From assembly GCA_027729785.1 (NCBI GenBank), contig JAQCDY010000002.1, positions 1 to 44,803 on the forward strand: a stretch of 44,803 nucleotides of DNA, read 5' to 3'. The notes under the pieces are model-generated. The model searched no databases. It saw nothing but the letters and a program-made list of their open reading frames with translations, and was not told where the DNA came from. Every line of letters starts with the position of its first letter. The stretch's first letter is position 1. This document shows, piece after piece, positions 34,352 through 41,087 of the stretch. Source of the stretch: Actinomycetota bacterium. GTDB lineage: Bacteria; Actinomycetota; Acidimicrobiia; Acidimicrobiales; Ilumatobacteraceae. The position numbers and the translations under genes were made by a program.

Positions 34352-35118
34352 GCGTCGAAGTCACGCGAAACGGCGCGATTTTAGAAGTCACGATAAATCG
34401 CCCGAAGGCTAATGCGATTGACGCACCGACAAGTCGCGAGATGAGTTCGGTCTTTGATTCGTTCATGCGTGATTCTGATTTGCGAGTTGCGATCTTGACT
34501 GGTGCGGGCACCAAGTTTTTTTCTGCAGGCTGGGATCTCGGCGCCGCCAACGAGGGCGAATCATTTGAATCTGACTACGGAGTTGGCGGCTTTGGTGGAA
34601 TTAGTGAACTCAAATACCGACCAAAGCCGGTGATCGCGGCAATTAACGGCATGGCCGTTGGGGGCGGTTTCGAAATTGCGTTGGCGGCCGATTTGATGGT
34701 TGCCGCCGAACATGCCGAATTCTTTTTGCCCGAGACAACTCTTGGCTTGATCGCTGATAATGCGACAATTCGTCTGCCAAGAGTTTTGCCGCCGAATATT
34801 GCCCGTGAGATGTTGATCTCTGGACGCCGCATGTCTGCGTCAGAAGCACAAAATTGGGGAATCGTCAATCAAGTGACGACGAGTGACGACCTGATGCCTG
34901 CTGCGCGCCGACTTGCCGAAACGATTTGCCTCTCTGCCCCACTCAGCGTTGCTGCGGTGCTCGAACTGATGCGTGAGCTCGAAACCGTGTCGACAGATGA
35001 TGCGATGAAAGTATTGCGCGAAAATTCGACATATCGTTCGGCGATCGACTCACAAGATGCGCTAGAAGGCACGAAGGCATTCGCCGAAAAACGAGCACCG
35101 AAGTGGCAGGGAAAGTAA
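34348..35118 (+). CDS. caiD: CaiD-like enoyl-CoA hydratase (carnitinyl-CoA dehydratase)
   Basis: A 256-residue crotonase-fold enzyme. The sequence follows Escherichia coli CaiD, recalled from memory, over its length: ILEVTINRPKANAIDA, LTGAGTKFFSAGWDLGAA (oxyanion hole), KPVIAAINGMAVGGGFEIA, LPPNIAREMLISGRRM and the C-terminal AFAEKRAPKWQGK. CaiD interconverts crotonobetainyl-CoA and carnitinyl-CoA. One position differs: the loop that carries a second Glu in many hydratases reads LPETTLGLIADNATIRLP, with the usual glycine pair changed to NA. It overlaps the synthetase gene by 4 nt and is followed immediately by a methyltransferase. The carnitine role is strongly supported by the neighbours. 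Confidence 0.87.
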   Translation: MSVEVTRNGAILEVTINRPKANAIDAPTSREMSSVFDSFMRDSDLRVAILTGAGTKFFSAGWDLGAANEGESFESDYGVGGFGGISELKYRPKPVIAAINGMAVGGGFEIALAADLMVAAEHAEFFLPETTLGLIADNATIRLPRVLPPNIAREMLISGRRMSASEAQNWGIVNQVTTSDDLMPAARRLAETICLSAPLSVAAVLELMRELETVSTDDAMKVLRENSTYRSAIDSQDALEGTKAFAEKRAPKWQGK

Positions 35119-35760
35119 TTGGATCTCGACGACGCCTACGCGGTTAAAACTCCTGAAGACAGCCGAAAACTCTATGCAGCCTGGGCAGCGACCTACAACG
35201 AAACGTTCATCAAAGCCAACGACTATGTCTATCCGCGGACGCTTGCTCAAAGATTCGACGAGAAAATCTCCAAAACAGACATCAACAAAGTTTTAGATAT
35301 TGGTTGTGGCACTGGTGCGGTCGGTAGTTATCTGGCAAATCTTCGACCTAACTTGAGTATTGACGGCTTCGACATTTCACGCGAGATGTTGGCAGAGGCT
35401 GCTGCACTGCGACGCATCGACAACTCGCCTGTCTACAACGATCTGCTCGAAATCGACTTGACCGCCGAGTCACCGACACGGGCATACGATGCGATGACCA
35501 GCTCCGGCACGTTCACCCATGGCCACCTTGGACCAGAAACTCTTATTTCGTTAATTCAACTCGTGCGAATCGGTGGCTGGTTTGTTATTGGTATCAACGC
35601 CCAGCATTTTGAGTTGCGAGGTTTCGCCGCAACCCTGCGTAGTGCTCACGAATCAGGTGCAATTTCTGAAGTCAGATTTTACGAAGAGCAAGTTTATGGT
35701 CCGACGAGCCCCCACTACGGTGACACAACCCAGATCGCAATCTTCTCTCGCTTAAAATGA
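35119..35760 (+). CDS. Class I SAM-dependent methyltransferase
   Basis: 213 residues with the Rossmann-fold methyltransferase core: an N-terminal YAAWAATYNETF block, motif I VLDIGCGTGAVGSYLA, an acidic motif II (DGFDISREMLAEA) and a post-motif segment DAMTSSGTFTHGHLGP. It resembles the METTL27/WBSCR27 group. The start is TTG directly after the caiD stop codon, with GGGAAAG upstream as a Shine-Dalgarno-like sequence, so it is the last gene of the carnitine operon. The substrate is unknown; a link to quaternary-amine metabolism is only suggested by position. Confidence 0.8.
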   Translation: MDLDDAYAVKTPEDSRKLYAAWAATYNETFIKANDYVYPRTLAQRFDEKISKTDINKVLDIGCGTGAVGSYLANLRPNLSIDGFDISREMLAEAAALRRIDNSPVYNDLLEIDLTAESPTRAYDAMTSSGTFTHGHLGPETLISLIQLVRIGGWFVIGINAQHFELRGFAATLRSAHESGAISEVRFYEEQVYGPTSPHYGDTTQIAIFSRLK

Positions 35761-35801
35761 CACACTCGCTGATAATCCTCCTCCACAAAAGCCGATTACA
35801 T

Positions 35802-35807
35802 TAACCT
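35802..35807 (+). promoter_or_regulatory. Candidate -10 box for the MocD-like gene (leaderless)
   Basis: TAACCT ends 6 nt before the ATG at 35814. It suggests a separate transcript for the oxygenase and Rieske genes and favours this ATG over the TTG one codon upstream. Confidence 0.4.
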
Positions 35808-35813
35808 GACTTG

Positions 35814-36839
35814 ATGCGTGATTACACCGTTGGCGGTGCCGAGGCGAAAATTGCCGAAGCGAATGGTCTAGTTGATGCCGATTGGTATAAACCAAAAGTC
35901 GACCGTGAGTTGATGAAACAATTTATGGCACGCAACAACGGTTTCGCCGCACTGCATATTGCAAGTTGGTTCGCCGCACTCGGCGTGTTCGGCTATCTCG
36001 CTCATCTGAGTTGGGGTTCTTGGTGGGCTGTGCCGGCGTTCGCCACTTACGGCGTGCTTTACGGCTCGATGAGCGATTCGCGTTGGCACGAGACGGGTCA
36101 CCGAACCGCATTCCGCACCAAATGGATGAATGACGTCATCTACTACATCGCGTCGTTCATGGTCTTTCGAGAGCCAGAAACTTGGCGCTGGAGTCACGCG
36201 CGTCACCACTCAGACACGATTATCGTCGGGCGCGACGCTGAAATCGCGGGCAAACGCAATGTTCCTTTTTATAAATACTTGCTTGAACTGTTTAGTTTCG
36301 CGGCCTTCCCAGCCGAATTGAAGCAATGGATACAAAACGCGTTCGGCAAAATCACCGCGAATCAAAAAGACTTTCAACCGCCTGAGACTTTTCGTATTTC
36401 AAAGTGGGCTTCGCGTGTTTACCTGTTGATACTTACTGCGACTGTTGTTTTCAGTTGGCAAATTCGCAGTTTCGAGCCGATGATGTTCATTGGTTTACCC
36501 AGCATTTACGGACACTGGTTCCTTGTCATGCTCGGATTTACACAACACGCAGGCCTTGCCGAGAACACGATCGACCATCGCCTGAACAGTCGCACCGTCT
36601 ACATGGGGCCACTCAATCGCTGGATCTATTGGAACATGAATTACCACGTCGAGCACCACATGTTTCCATCGGTGCCATTTCACCAACTCAAGAATCTGCA
36701 CGAGGCCGTGAAAGACCAACTGCCACCACCATACAAGAGCACGCTCTCGGCGCTTCGCGAAGTTGTCTACGCGTTGCGACGCCAAGCCAAAGACGAAAAC
36801 TTTTTTATTCAACGACAATTGCCACAAACTGCAGCCTGA
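35814..36839 (+). CDS. MocD-like membrane di-iron oxygenase (fatty-acid-desaturase family)
   Basis: A 341-residue integral membrane protein of the fatty acid desaturase/hydroxylase superfamily. The three histidine boxes that bind two irons are HETGH (92-96), HARHH (128-132) and HVEHH (278-282), separated by hydrophobic helices near 47-85, 105-117 and 200-240. The partner just downstream is a MocE-like Rieske ferredoxin, the pairing known from rhizopine catabolism. It probably hydroxylates or oxidatively demethylates a small molecule rather than desaturating a lipid. Next to a pathway ending in glycine betaine, a methylated amine is a tempting substrate, but nothing in the sequence proves it. 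Confidence 0.85.
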   Translation: MRDYTVGGAEAKIAEANGLVDADWYKPKVDRELMKQFMARNNGFAALHIASWFAALGVFGYLAHLSWGSWWAVPAFATYGVLYGSMSDSRWHETGHRTAFRTKWMNDVIYYIASFMVFREPETWRWSHARHHSDTIIVGRDAEIAGKRNVPFYKYLLELFSFAAFPAELKQWIQNAFGKITANQKDFQPPETFRISKWASRVYLLILTATVVFSWQIRSFEPMMFIGLPSIYGHWFLVMLGFTQHAGLAENTIDHRLNSRTVYMGPLNRWIYWNMNYHVEHHMFPSVPFHQLKNLHEAVKDQLPPPYKSTLSALREVVYALRRQAKDENFFIQRQLPQTAA

Positions 36840-36844
36840 TCGCT

Positions 36845-37162
36845 GTGAGTGACGAGTGGATAGTTGCTTGCGACTTTGCGTCTGTTGCCGCAAATGATGT
36901 CGTGCGTTGTGATGTTGCCGATGCAACATATGCGGTTATCAAACTCAGCGATGGACGTTGCAGTGTGATTGATGGTCTTTGCACTCACGGTAAAGCACAT
37001 CTGGCTGAAGGTTTTGTCGATGGCACAACTATTGAGTGTCCGAAGCACAACGGCAGATTTGATGCCTTGACCGGCGAGCCTGTGGCTTCGCCCGTGCGAG
37101 TTGCAACGACTGTTTACGAAACACGAGTCAACGTCGACAAAATCGAGTTTCGAAAGAATTAA
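36845..37162 (+). CDS. MocE-like Rieske ferredoxin
   Basis: A 105-residue soluble Rieske [2Fe-2S] protein. Ligand motifs are CTHGKAH (Cys46, His48) and CPKHNGRF (Cys65, His68). Length and pattern match the small ferredoxins that feed oxygenases. It starts with GTG 5 bp after the stop of the MocD-like gene, so it is almost surely the electron donor for that oxygenase. The frame is open far upstream inside the oxygenase gene, but that is a shadow. It is convergent with the redoxin gene, 7 bp away. No reductase gene is seen nearby. Confidence 0.9.
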   Translation: MSDEWIVACDFASVAANDVVRCDVADATYAVIKLSDGRCSVIDGLCTHGKAHLAEGFVDGTTIECPKHNGRFDALTGEPVASPVRVATTVYETRVNVDKIEFRKN

Positions 37163-37169
37163 GTGTTAA

Positions 37170-38225
37170 TTAGATATCGGTTCGGCCAGTGCCGAGTTTG
37201 AAACCCGGTCGACCAGCTTGCGACCACTGACCAACAAACTTGAAGAACTCGTCACCGAACGGATCAGCACCGACAAGCGGCATGTTGCCTCGACGAATTG
37301 TCCAGTCAAGTGGCGCGAGCTCTTCGGCTCGAGCGAGATGAACGCTGACACCATCAGCGTCTGTGCCACTCTCGCGCAAAGCAATTGCGATGCGGCGGTG
37401 TAGACGCGCCAACTGAAGATCTTGATCGGGCGAAACTTGAAACTCACGAACTTGCTGATCGTTGAGATCGCGCTCGCCCGTGCGAACCCACTTACGCAAC
37501 AAACTGTGATGCACCTCTGAGTCAACATTTGTAAACGAACGAAACATATCGCTACCCGGAACGCTGTCTGCAGGGCGAACAATCTTCGAGTCTTCGTCGA
37601 CCCACACTGCTGCTGGCACGTTTACAATTCCATAAAGATCGGCGACGATGTGATATTTGTCGATCAGAATTGGCATTGACATCGGTTCTTTTGTCGCCCA
37701 CTCGCGCACCGCTGCCTCATCGGCGTCTAATGCGACGGCGATAACCGTGAAACCAGTGTCTTGCAGTTCGTTAGTGAGTTGCTGCCAAACTGGCAGCTCG
37801 TAGCGACAGCCTCACCAAGATGACCATGCGAGCAGAAGCCTCTTGCGTCTGTTGTAGTCGCTGAAAGAAACTTGCCGACCGTGGATGTCGGGCAACGTAA
37901 AGTCTGGTGCGTCAAGCGTGGTCATCGCTTCGCTTCGTACATCGGCTTGCTCACCAAGTGCCGCCACTTTACGTTGTTGGTCGACGGCGATGTTTTGGTT
38001 CGTCACTCGTGCGAACTCAATGAGGTCAATGTGTGTGTGATTCGTCAGCATTTTCGCGTCGCGCACTGGCACACAATTTTCAGCGATGCACAGACCTTCT
38101 GGTTTTAGTTGCCAACCGGTGATAGTTGCAAAATCGTCGAGTGAAATCGCAAATTCGCCGAAATTTGAAGCAACTTCTACGCTCGCCGTCTCACCATTTT
38201 GATTAATGATCAGCCCAACTGTCAT
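37170..38225 (-). CDS. Probable selenocysteine-containing redoxin (thioredoxin-like), UGA at codon 138
   Basis: One frame of 351 codons with a single in-frame TGA at 37812-37814. Upstream of it is an unrecognised N-terminal domain (about 1-95, with GWQLKPEGLC) and the start of a redoxin fold (DAPDFTLPDIHGRQVSF). The TGA follows LLLAWSSW and precedes GCRYELPVW, exactly where the catalytic Cys of a TlpA/ResA-like protein stands. The fold then continues normally (TGFTVIAVALDADEAAVREW, MPILIDKYHIVADLYGIVNVPAAVWVDEDS, shown in parts) and ends in a helical extension. A SECIS-like hairpin lies just downstream. I therefore read the TGA as selenocysteine, giving W-S-S-W-U-G-C. The ATG at 38225 has AGGTG 5 nt upstream; GTG codons at 38228 and 38231 are alternatives. 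A nonsense mutation is the competing view. Confidence 0.72.
37776..37799 (-). promoter_or_regulatory. SECIS-like hairpin downstream of the in-frame UGA
   Basis: On the minus strand CTGCCA - GTT - TGGCAG forms a perfect 6-bp stem with a 3-nt loop (37796-37782), extended by GAG/CTC below a 3-nt bulge. The first loop base is a G, 22 nt after the UGA. This matches what is known of bacterial SECIS elements: a short stem-loop 16-37 nt downstream with a G at the start of the apical loop. Confidence 0.6.
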
Positions 38226-38286
38226 CACCACACCTTATGCGAAGTAGTGTCGCCACAGGCAATCAGACGAAAGTTTTGGGGATCAA

Positions 38287-39045
38287 ATGGGCAAGACGGT
38301 ATTAATCACTGGAGCAGGTTCGGGCTTCGGCAAGGCAACTTCAATTGCCCTTGCGGCACGCGGACACAAAGTAATCGCCACAACCGAAACACAAGCACAG
38401 GCTGACGCTCTGCGTGCTGAAGCGCCGCAACTCGAAGTCGTCAAACTTGATATCTCATCACCTAGCGATGTCGCTAGTGCCAGCAAGTTTGATGTTGATG
38501 TGTTGATCAACAATGCAGGTGCTGGGCAGACAGGCCCGATGGCCGACGTGCCGATCGCCCGCGTGCGACACCTATTCGAAGTAAATGTGTTCGGCACGCT
38601 TGCAATCACACAGGCTGTGTTACCCAAGATGGCGGCGCGTGGCAGTGGCCGCGTGATCATCGTTTCTTCAATTGCGGGTGTGCTGCCGGGGCCTTCGTTT
38701 GGTCCATATGCGATGACCAAACATGCACTCGAAGCCATGGGCAAAGCGATGCGCGCCGAACTCGCACCTGTGGGCATTGACGTGACGCTGATCAATCCTG
38801 GCCCTTACAACACGGGTTTCAACGATCGAATGGCGGCGTCAATGTGGGAGTGGTTTGGTGCCGGTGCAATCAGCGCGCCCGCGACCGAGATGTTGCGCGC
38901 AATCGGCACGATGGTGACGACAAATCAACTTGACCCTATTGATGTCTCCAACAGACTCGTTGAACTTGTCGAAGCCGACACGACTGATGAGAACAATTTC
39001 ATGCCGCCAGAGATTCGTGACCTGATTAAAGCCCGCCTCAAGTGA
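38287..39045 (+). CDS. Short-chain dehydrogenase/reductase
   Basis: 252 residues with the classical SDR features: TGAGSGFGKAT for NAD(P) binding, NNAGAGQTGPM, the active-site Ser in IIVSSIAG and YAMTK (YxxxK). The TGAGSGFG variant and the C-terminal region ending FMPPEIRDLIKARLK are typical of a group of SDRs acting on small alcohols or ketones, but the substrate is not evident. GGGG precedes the ATG by 5 nt as a weak Shine-Dalgarno sequence. It is divergent from the selenoredoxin-like gene across about 55 bp. Confidence 0.88.
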   Translation: MGKTVLITGAGSGFGKATSIALAARGHKVIATTETQAQADALRAEAPQLEVVKLDISSPSDVASASKFDVDVLINNAGAGQTGPMADVPIARVRHLFEVNVFGTLAITQAVLPKMAARGSGRVIIVSSIAGVLPGPSFGPYAMTKHALEAMGKAMRAELAPVGIDVTLINPGPYNTGFNDRMAASMWEWFGAGAISAPATEMLRAIGTMVTTNQLDPIDVSNRLVELVEADTTDENNFMPPEIRDLIKARLK

Positions 39046-39075
39046 TTTAGGTTGCGGGTGTGCTTAACTGTTTAG

Positions 39076-39162
39076 ATGCAGAGCATCCAAAAATTGATAG
39101 CGCCAGTAGTTGTTATCGGGATAACACTTGCAGTTTTAATTGCAAGTGTCGCCCGTCTTTAA
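39076..39162 (+). CDS. Possible 28-residue single-helix membrane microprotein
   Basis: A short frame reading MQSIQKLIAPVVVIGITLAV and ending ASVARL, with a hydrophobic helix from about residue 8 to 25 and basic residues on both sides, as in small bacterial membrane proteins. TTAACT lies 6 nt before the ATG, close to the leaderless pattern of this window. A perfect 9-bp inverted repeat covers its 3' half, so the stretch may instead be an untranslated hairpin. There is no homology evidence. Confidence 0.35.
   Translation: MQSIQKLIAPVVVIGITLAVLIASVARL
39124..39149. repeat. 9-bp perfect inverted repeat
   Basis: ACACTTGCA (39124-39132) and TGCAAGTGT (39141-39149) with an 8-nt loop GTTTTAAT. It lies in the convergent spacer after the SDR gene. 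It could end transcription from either side or be part of the small frame at 39076. Confidence 0.5.
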
Positions 39163-39184
39163 CACGAACTGACTTTGATAGCGG

Positions 39185-39397
39185 TTATTTACCGGCTGGC
39201 AAGTTATCGATACCGTTGCCAAGTGCCATGAATGTTGGCGCCCAGAGTCCGACGAAAATTCCCAGGAGTTCACCTGAAGTTTCGCCTTCTACGCCACCTT
39301 GTGTGATCCAAATTACGATGCTGGCGATTACCGATAAAAATCCGAGCGCATATGAAAGGTTCGCGCCGAATCCGAGTGCTTTTAGCTTGCTTAACAT
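39185..39397 (-). CDS. Small membrane protein of 70 residues
   Basis: Two hydrophobic segments (about 14-34 and 44-60) are joined by an acidic loop (GGVEGETSGE), with IFVGLWAPTFMALGN near the end. I recall similar FVGLWAPTF proteins in actinobacteria but no function. A good Shine-Dalgarno sequence, AGGAGA, stands 4 nt before the ATG (minus strand, 39402-39407), one of the clearest in the window, which supports it as a real gene. Confidence 0.75.
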   Translation of the reverse strand: MLSKLKALGFGANLSYALGFLSVIASIVIWITQGGVEGETSGELLGIFVGLWAPTFMALGNGIDNLPAGK

Positions 39398-39491
39398 GAT
39401 TTCTCCTATTTAATTTGCTGGATAAAGGAAAATCCGACTTACGCCGTTATCCCGAGAATATCAGGCTTGACCTGCGAAATCGGGTATGGCT

Positions 39492-39497
39492 TAAGAT
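39492..39497 (+). promoter_or_regulatory. Candidate -10 box for the isochorismatase-like gene (leaderless)
   Basis: TAAGAT ends 7 nt before the ATG at 39505 and argues for that start over the in-frame ATG 30 codons upstream. Confidence 0.4.
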
Positions 39498-39504
39498 CAA
39501 TTTC

Positions 39505-40125
39505 ATGATCAAACAGTTCGGGCACCAAACGGCGCTTTTGTTGATTGACGTGCAAGTTGGCGTTGACGTGCTGTCGCATTGGGGTGGACCAACTGGTCGT
39601 AGAAATAACCCTGACGCTGAAAACAAAATGTTGCAATTACTGGCTGCCTGGCGAAAATCAAAACTTCAAGTTGCATTCACTCGCCACGATTCGCGCGAGG
39701 CGGCGTCGCCACTCAAGTTTTCGCTGCCAACTGGCGCGCAGAAGCCAGGCTTTGAGCCTGTTGCCGGAGAAATTGTGGTCGAAAAAGATGTCAACTCTGG
39801 GTTCATCGGCACAGATCTGGAAATTCAGTTACGGCGCGCCAACATTTCGCGCCTCGCAATTGTTGGCTTTTTCACAAACTTTTGCGTCGAGACAACAACA
39901 CGCATGGCGGGAAACCTCGGCTTCGATACTTACTTAGTAGAAGACTGCTGCTCAGCATCAAATCGTGTCGGCCCCGACGGCATTGACCGTGATCCAGAGC
40001 TGGTGCATGCAATGACCGTTGCCAATTTGCATGGCGAATTCTGCACCGCAATTAAATTCGCCGACGCGCTAAAGCTCGTCACTGCCGACAACATGTCTCT
40101 CTCTCGCTGCCAAGGCAACGAATAA
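39505..40125 (+). CDS. Isochorismatase-like cysteine hydrolase
   Basis: A 206-residue hydrolase of the isochorismatase/nicotinamidase superfamily. The expected triad is visible: Asp in TALLLIDVQVGVD, Lys in VVEKDVNSGF and Cys in FFTNFCVETTTR. The superfamily includes nicotinamidase, N-carbamoylsarcosine amidase and other amidases; this sequence does not settle which. I chose the ATG at 39505 because the fold begins there and a TAAGAT box precedes it. The 3' end is convergent with the Lys-rich small gene, 32 bp away. Confidence 0.88.
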   Translation: MIKQFGHQTALLLIDVQVGVDVLSHWGGPTGRRNNPDAENKMLQLLAAWRKSKLQVAFTRHDSREAASPLKFSLPTGAQKPGFEPVAGEIVVEKDVNSGFIGTDLEIQLRRANISRLAIVGFFTNFCVETTTRMAGNLGFDTYLVEDCCSASNRVGPDGIDRDPELVHAMTVANLHGEFCTAIKFADALKLVTADNMSLSRCQGNE

Positions 40126-40157
40126 ACGCTTTGATGGTGCGTTAGTACGCGAGTGCG

Positions 40158-40259
40158 CTAGTGCTTCTTTTTTTCTTGCTTCTTTAAACGCTTCTCTTTG
40201 AGAGAGAGTTTTGCAACTTTTTTGTTGTTGGCATTACCTTTTTGTTCTTTGTTAGCCAT
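40158..40259 (-). CDS. 33-residue Lys-rich basic protein
   Basis: The protein begins MANKEQKGNANNKKVAKLSL and ends in alternating Lys/Glu/Arg (KEKRLKKQEKKKH). About 14 of 33 residues are Lys or Arg, so nucleic-acid or ribosome binding is plausible but unproven. GGAG stands 8 nt before the ATG at 40259, which favours this short start over longer in-frame forms that would overlap the SDR gene upstream. Its stop lies 32 bp from the convergent hydrolase gene. Confidence 0.6.
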   Translation of the reverse strand: MANKEQKGNANNKKVAKLSLKEKRLKKQEKKKH

Positions 40260-40318
40260 TTGATTCTCCATTTTTTGAAACTTAATTACGAGTTTGGTGA
40301 TTGTGTTTAGATTAGCCG

Positions 40319-41071
40319 CTAACGCTGCTTCAAGCGCAATGATTGCCATGAGCCGTCGCTCGTCCAACCGCCATCGACAGGCAGCGCAATACCGTTGACA
40401 AACCCCGACTGCGTGTCGTCGCACAACCAGGCGATCGCGTGGGCGATATCGTGCGGGCGCGCAAACCGCCCCATCGGCACATGGTCGATGATGTCTTGGT
40501 CAGAGTATGAGCCACCCGCTTGATCTTTGTGGTCCATTTCAGTTTTTACCCAGCCGGGGCAAACCGCGTTTACGCGAACTCCGCGGGCGCCCCACTCAAC
40601 GGCAAGTGTGCGAGTCAATCCAATTAGCCCGTGTTTGCTCGCGTTATATGCCGAGCGATCGGCAACTCCCTGCAAGCCCGCGACCGAGGCAACATTGACG
40701 ATTGCCCCAGAGCCAGCATCGAGCATGATTTTGCCGAAAGCTTTGGCCAGCATAAACGGTGCCACCAGATTGACCTCGAGCACTTGGCGATATTTTTCGG
40801 TTGAGGTGTCGAGGGCTGGCGAAATGTTTGAGATGCCGGCGTTGTTAACCAGCGCATCGACACGTTTAAAATTCTTCACTGTCGACGCTGCTGCCTCGGT
40901 AACGAACTTTTCGCTTGTAATATCGCCAATTAGTGCAATCGCATTCTTATATTGCTGCGTTTCAATCGGTTGCAGGTCGATCAGCGCAAGAGCCCAGCCC
41001 AATTCGTCGAGTAACGTCGCAGTCTGCTTGCCAATACCCTGAGCCGCCCCAGTGATGACTGCAGTTCTCAC
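40319..41071 (-). CDS. Short-chain dehydrogenase/reductase
   Basis: 250 residues: TGAAQGIGKQTA for cofactor binding, DITSEKFV (acidic residue suggesting NAD-linked turns), NNAGISNISPA, NVASVAG with the catalytic Ser, YNASK (YxxxK) and the C-terminal GFVNGIALPVDGGWTSD. This C-terminus is the FabG-like pattern with a conserved glycine-rich end. The start is GTG. It is followed on the same strand by the Lys-rich small gene. The substrate is unknown. Confidence 0.9.
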   Translation of the reverse strand: MRTAVITGAAQGIGKQTATLLDELGWALALIDLQPIETQQYKNAIALIGDITSEKFVTEAAASTVKNFKRVDALVNNAGISNISPALDTSTEKYRQVLEVNLVAPFMLAKAFGKIMLDAGSGAIVNVASVAGLQGVADRSAYNASKHGLIGLTRTLAVEWGARGVRVNAVCPGWVKTEMDHKDQAGGSYSDQDIIDHVPMGRFARPHDIAHAIAWLCDDTQSGFVNGIALPVDGGWTSDGSWQSLRLKQR

Positions 41072-41087
41072 CTAAAAATTTATGCGA

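Noticed and set aside
36404-36844. A longer Rieske protein reaching into the MocD-like gene
   Set aside because: Rieske homology starts at the GTG at 36845; the upstream part is another frame of the oxygenase gene.
37170-38231. Reading the redoxin as two genes or a pseudogene broken by a stop
   Set aside because: Both parts are in the same frame, nothing is missing at the break, the stop is UGA and sits at the redox Cys, and a SECIS-like hairpin follows. Selenocysteine explains all of this better, though it is not proved.
40260-40424. A longer form of the Lys-rich small protein
   Set aside because: The extra residues overlap the SDR gene and have unrelated composition, while a good Shine-Dalgarno sequence precedes the ATG at 40259.
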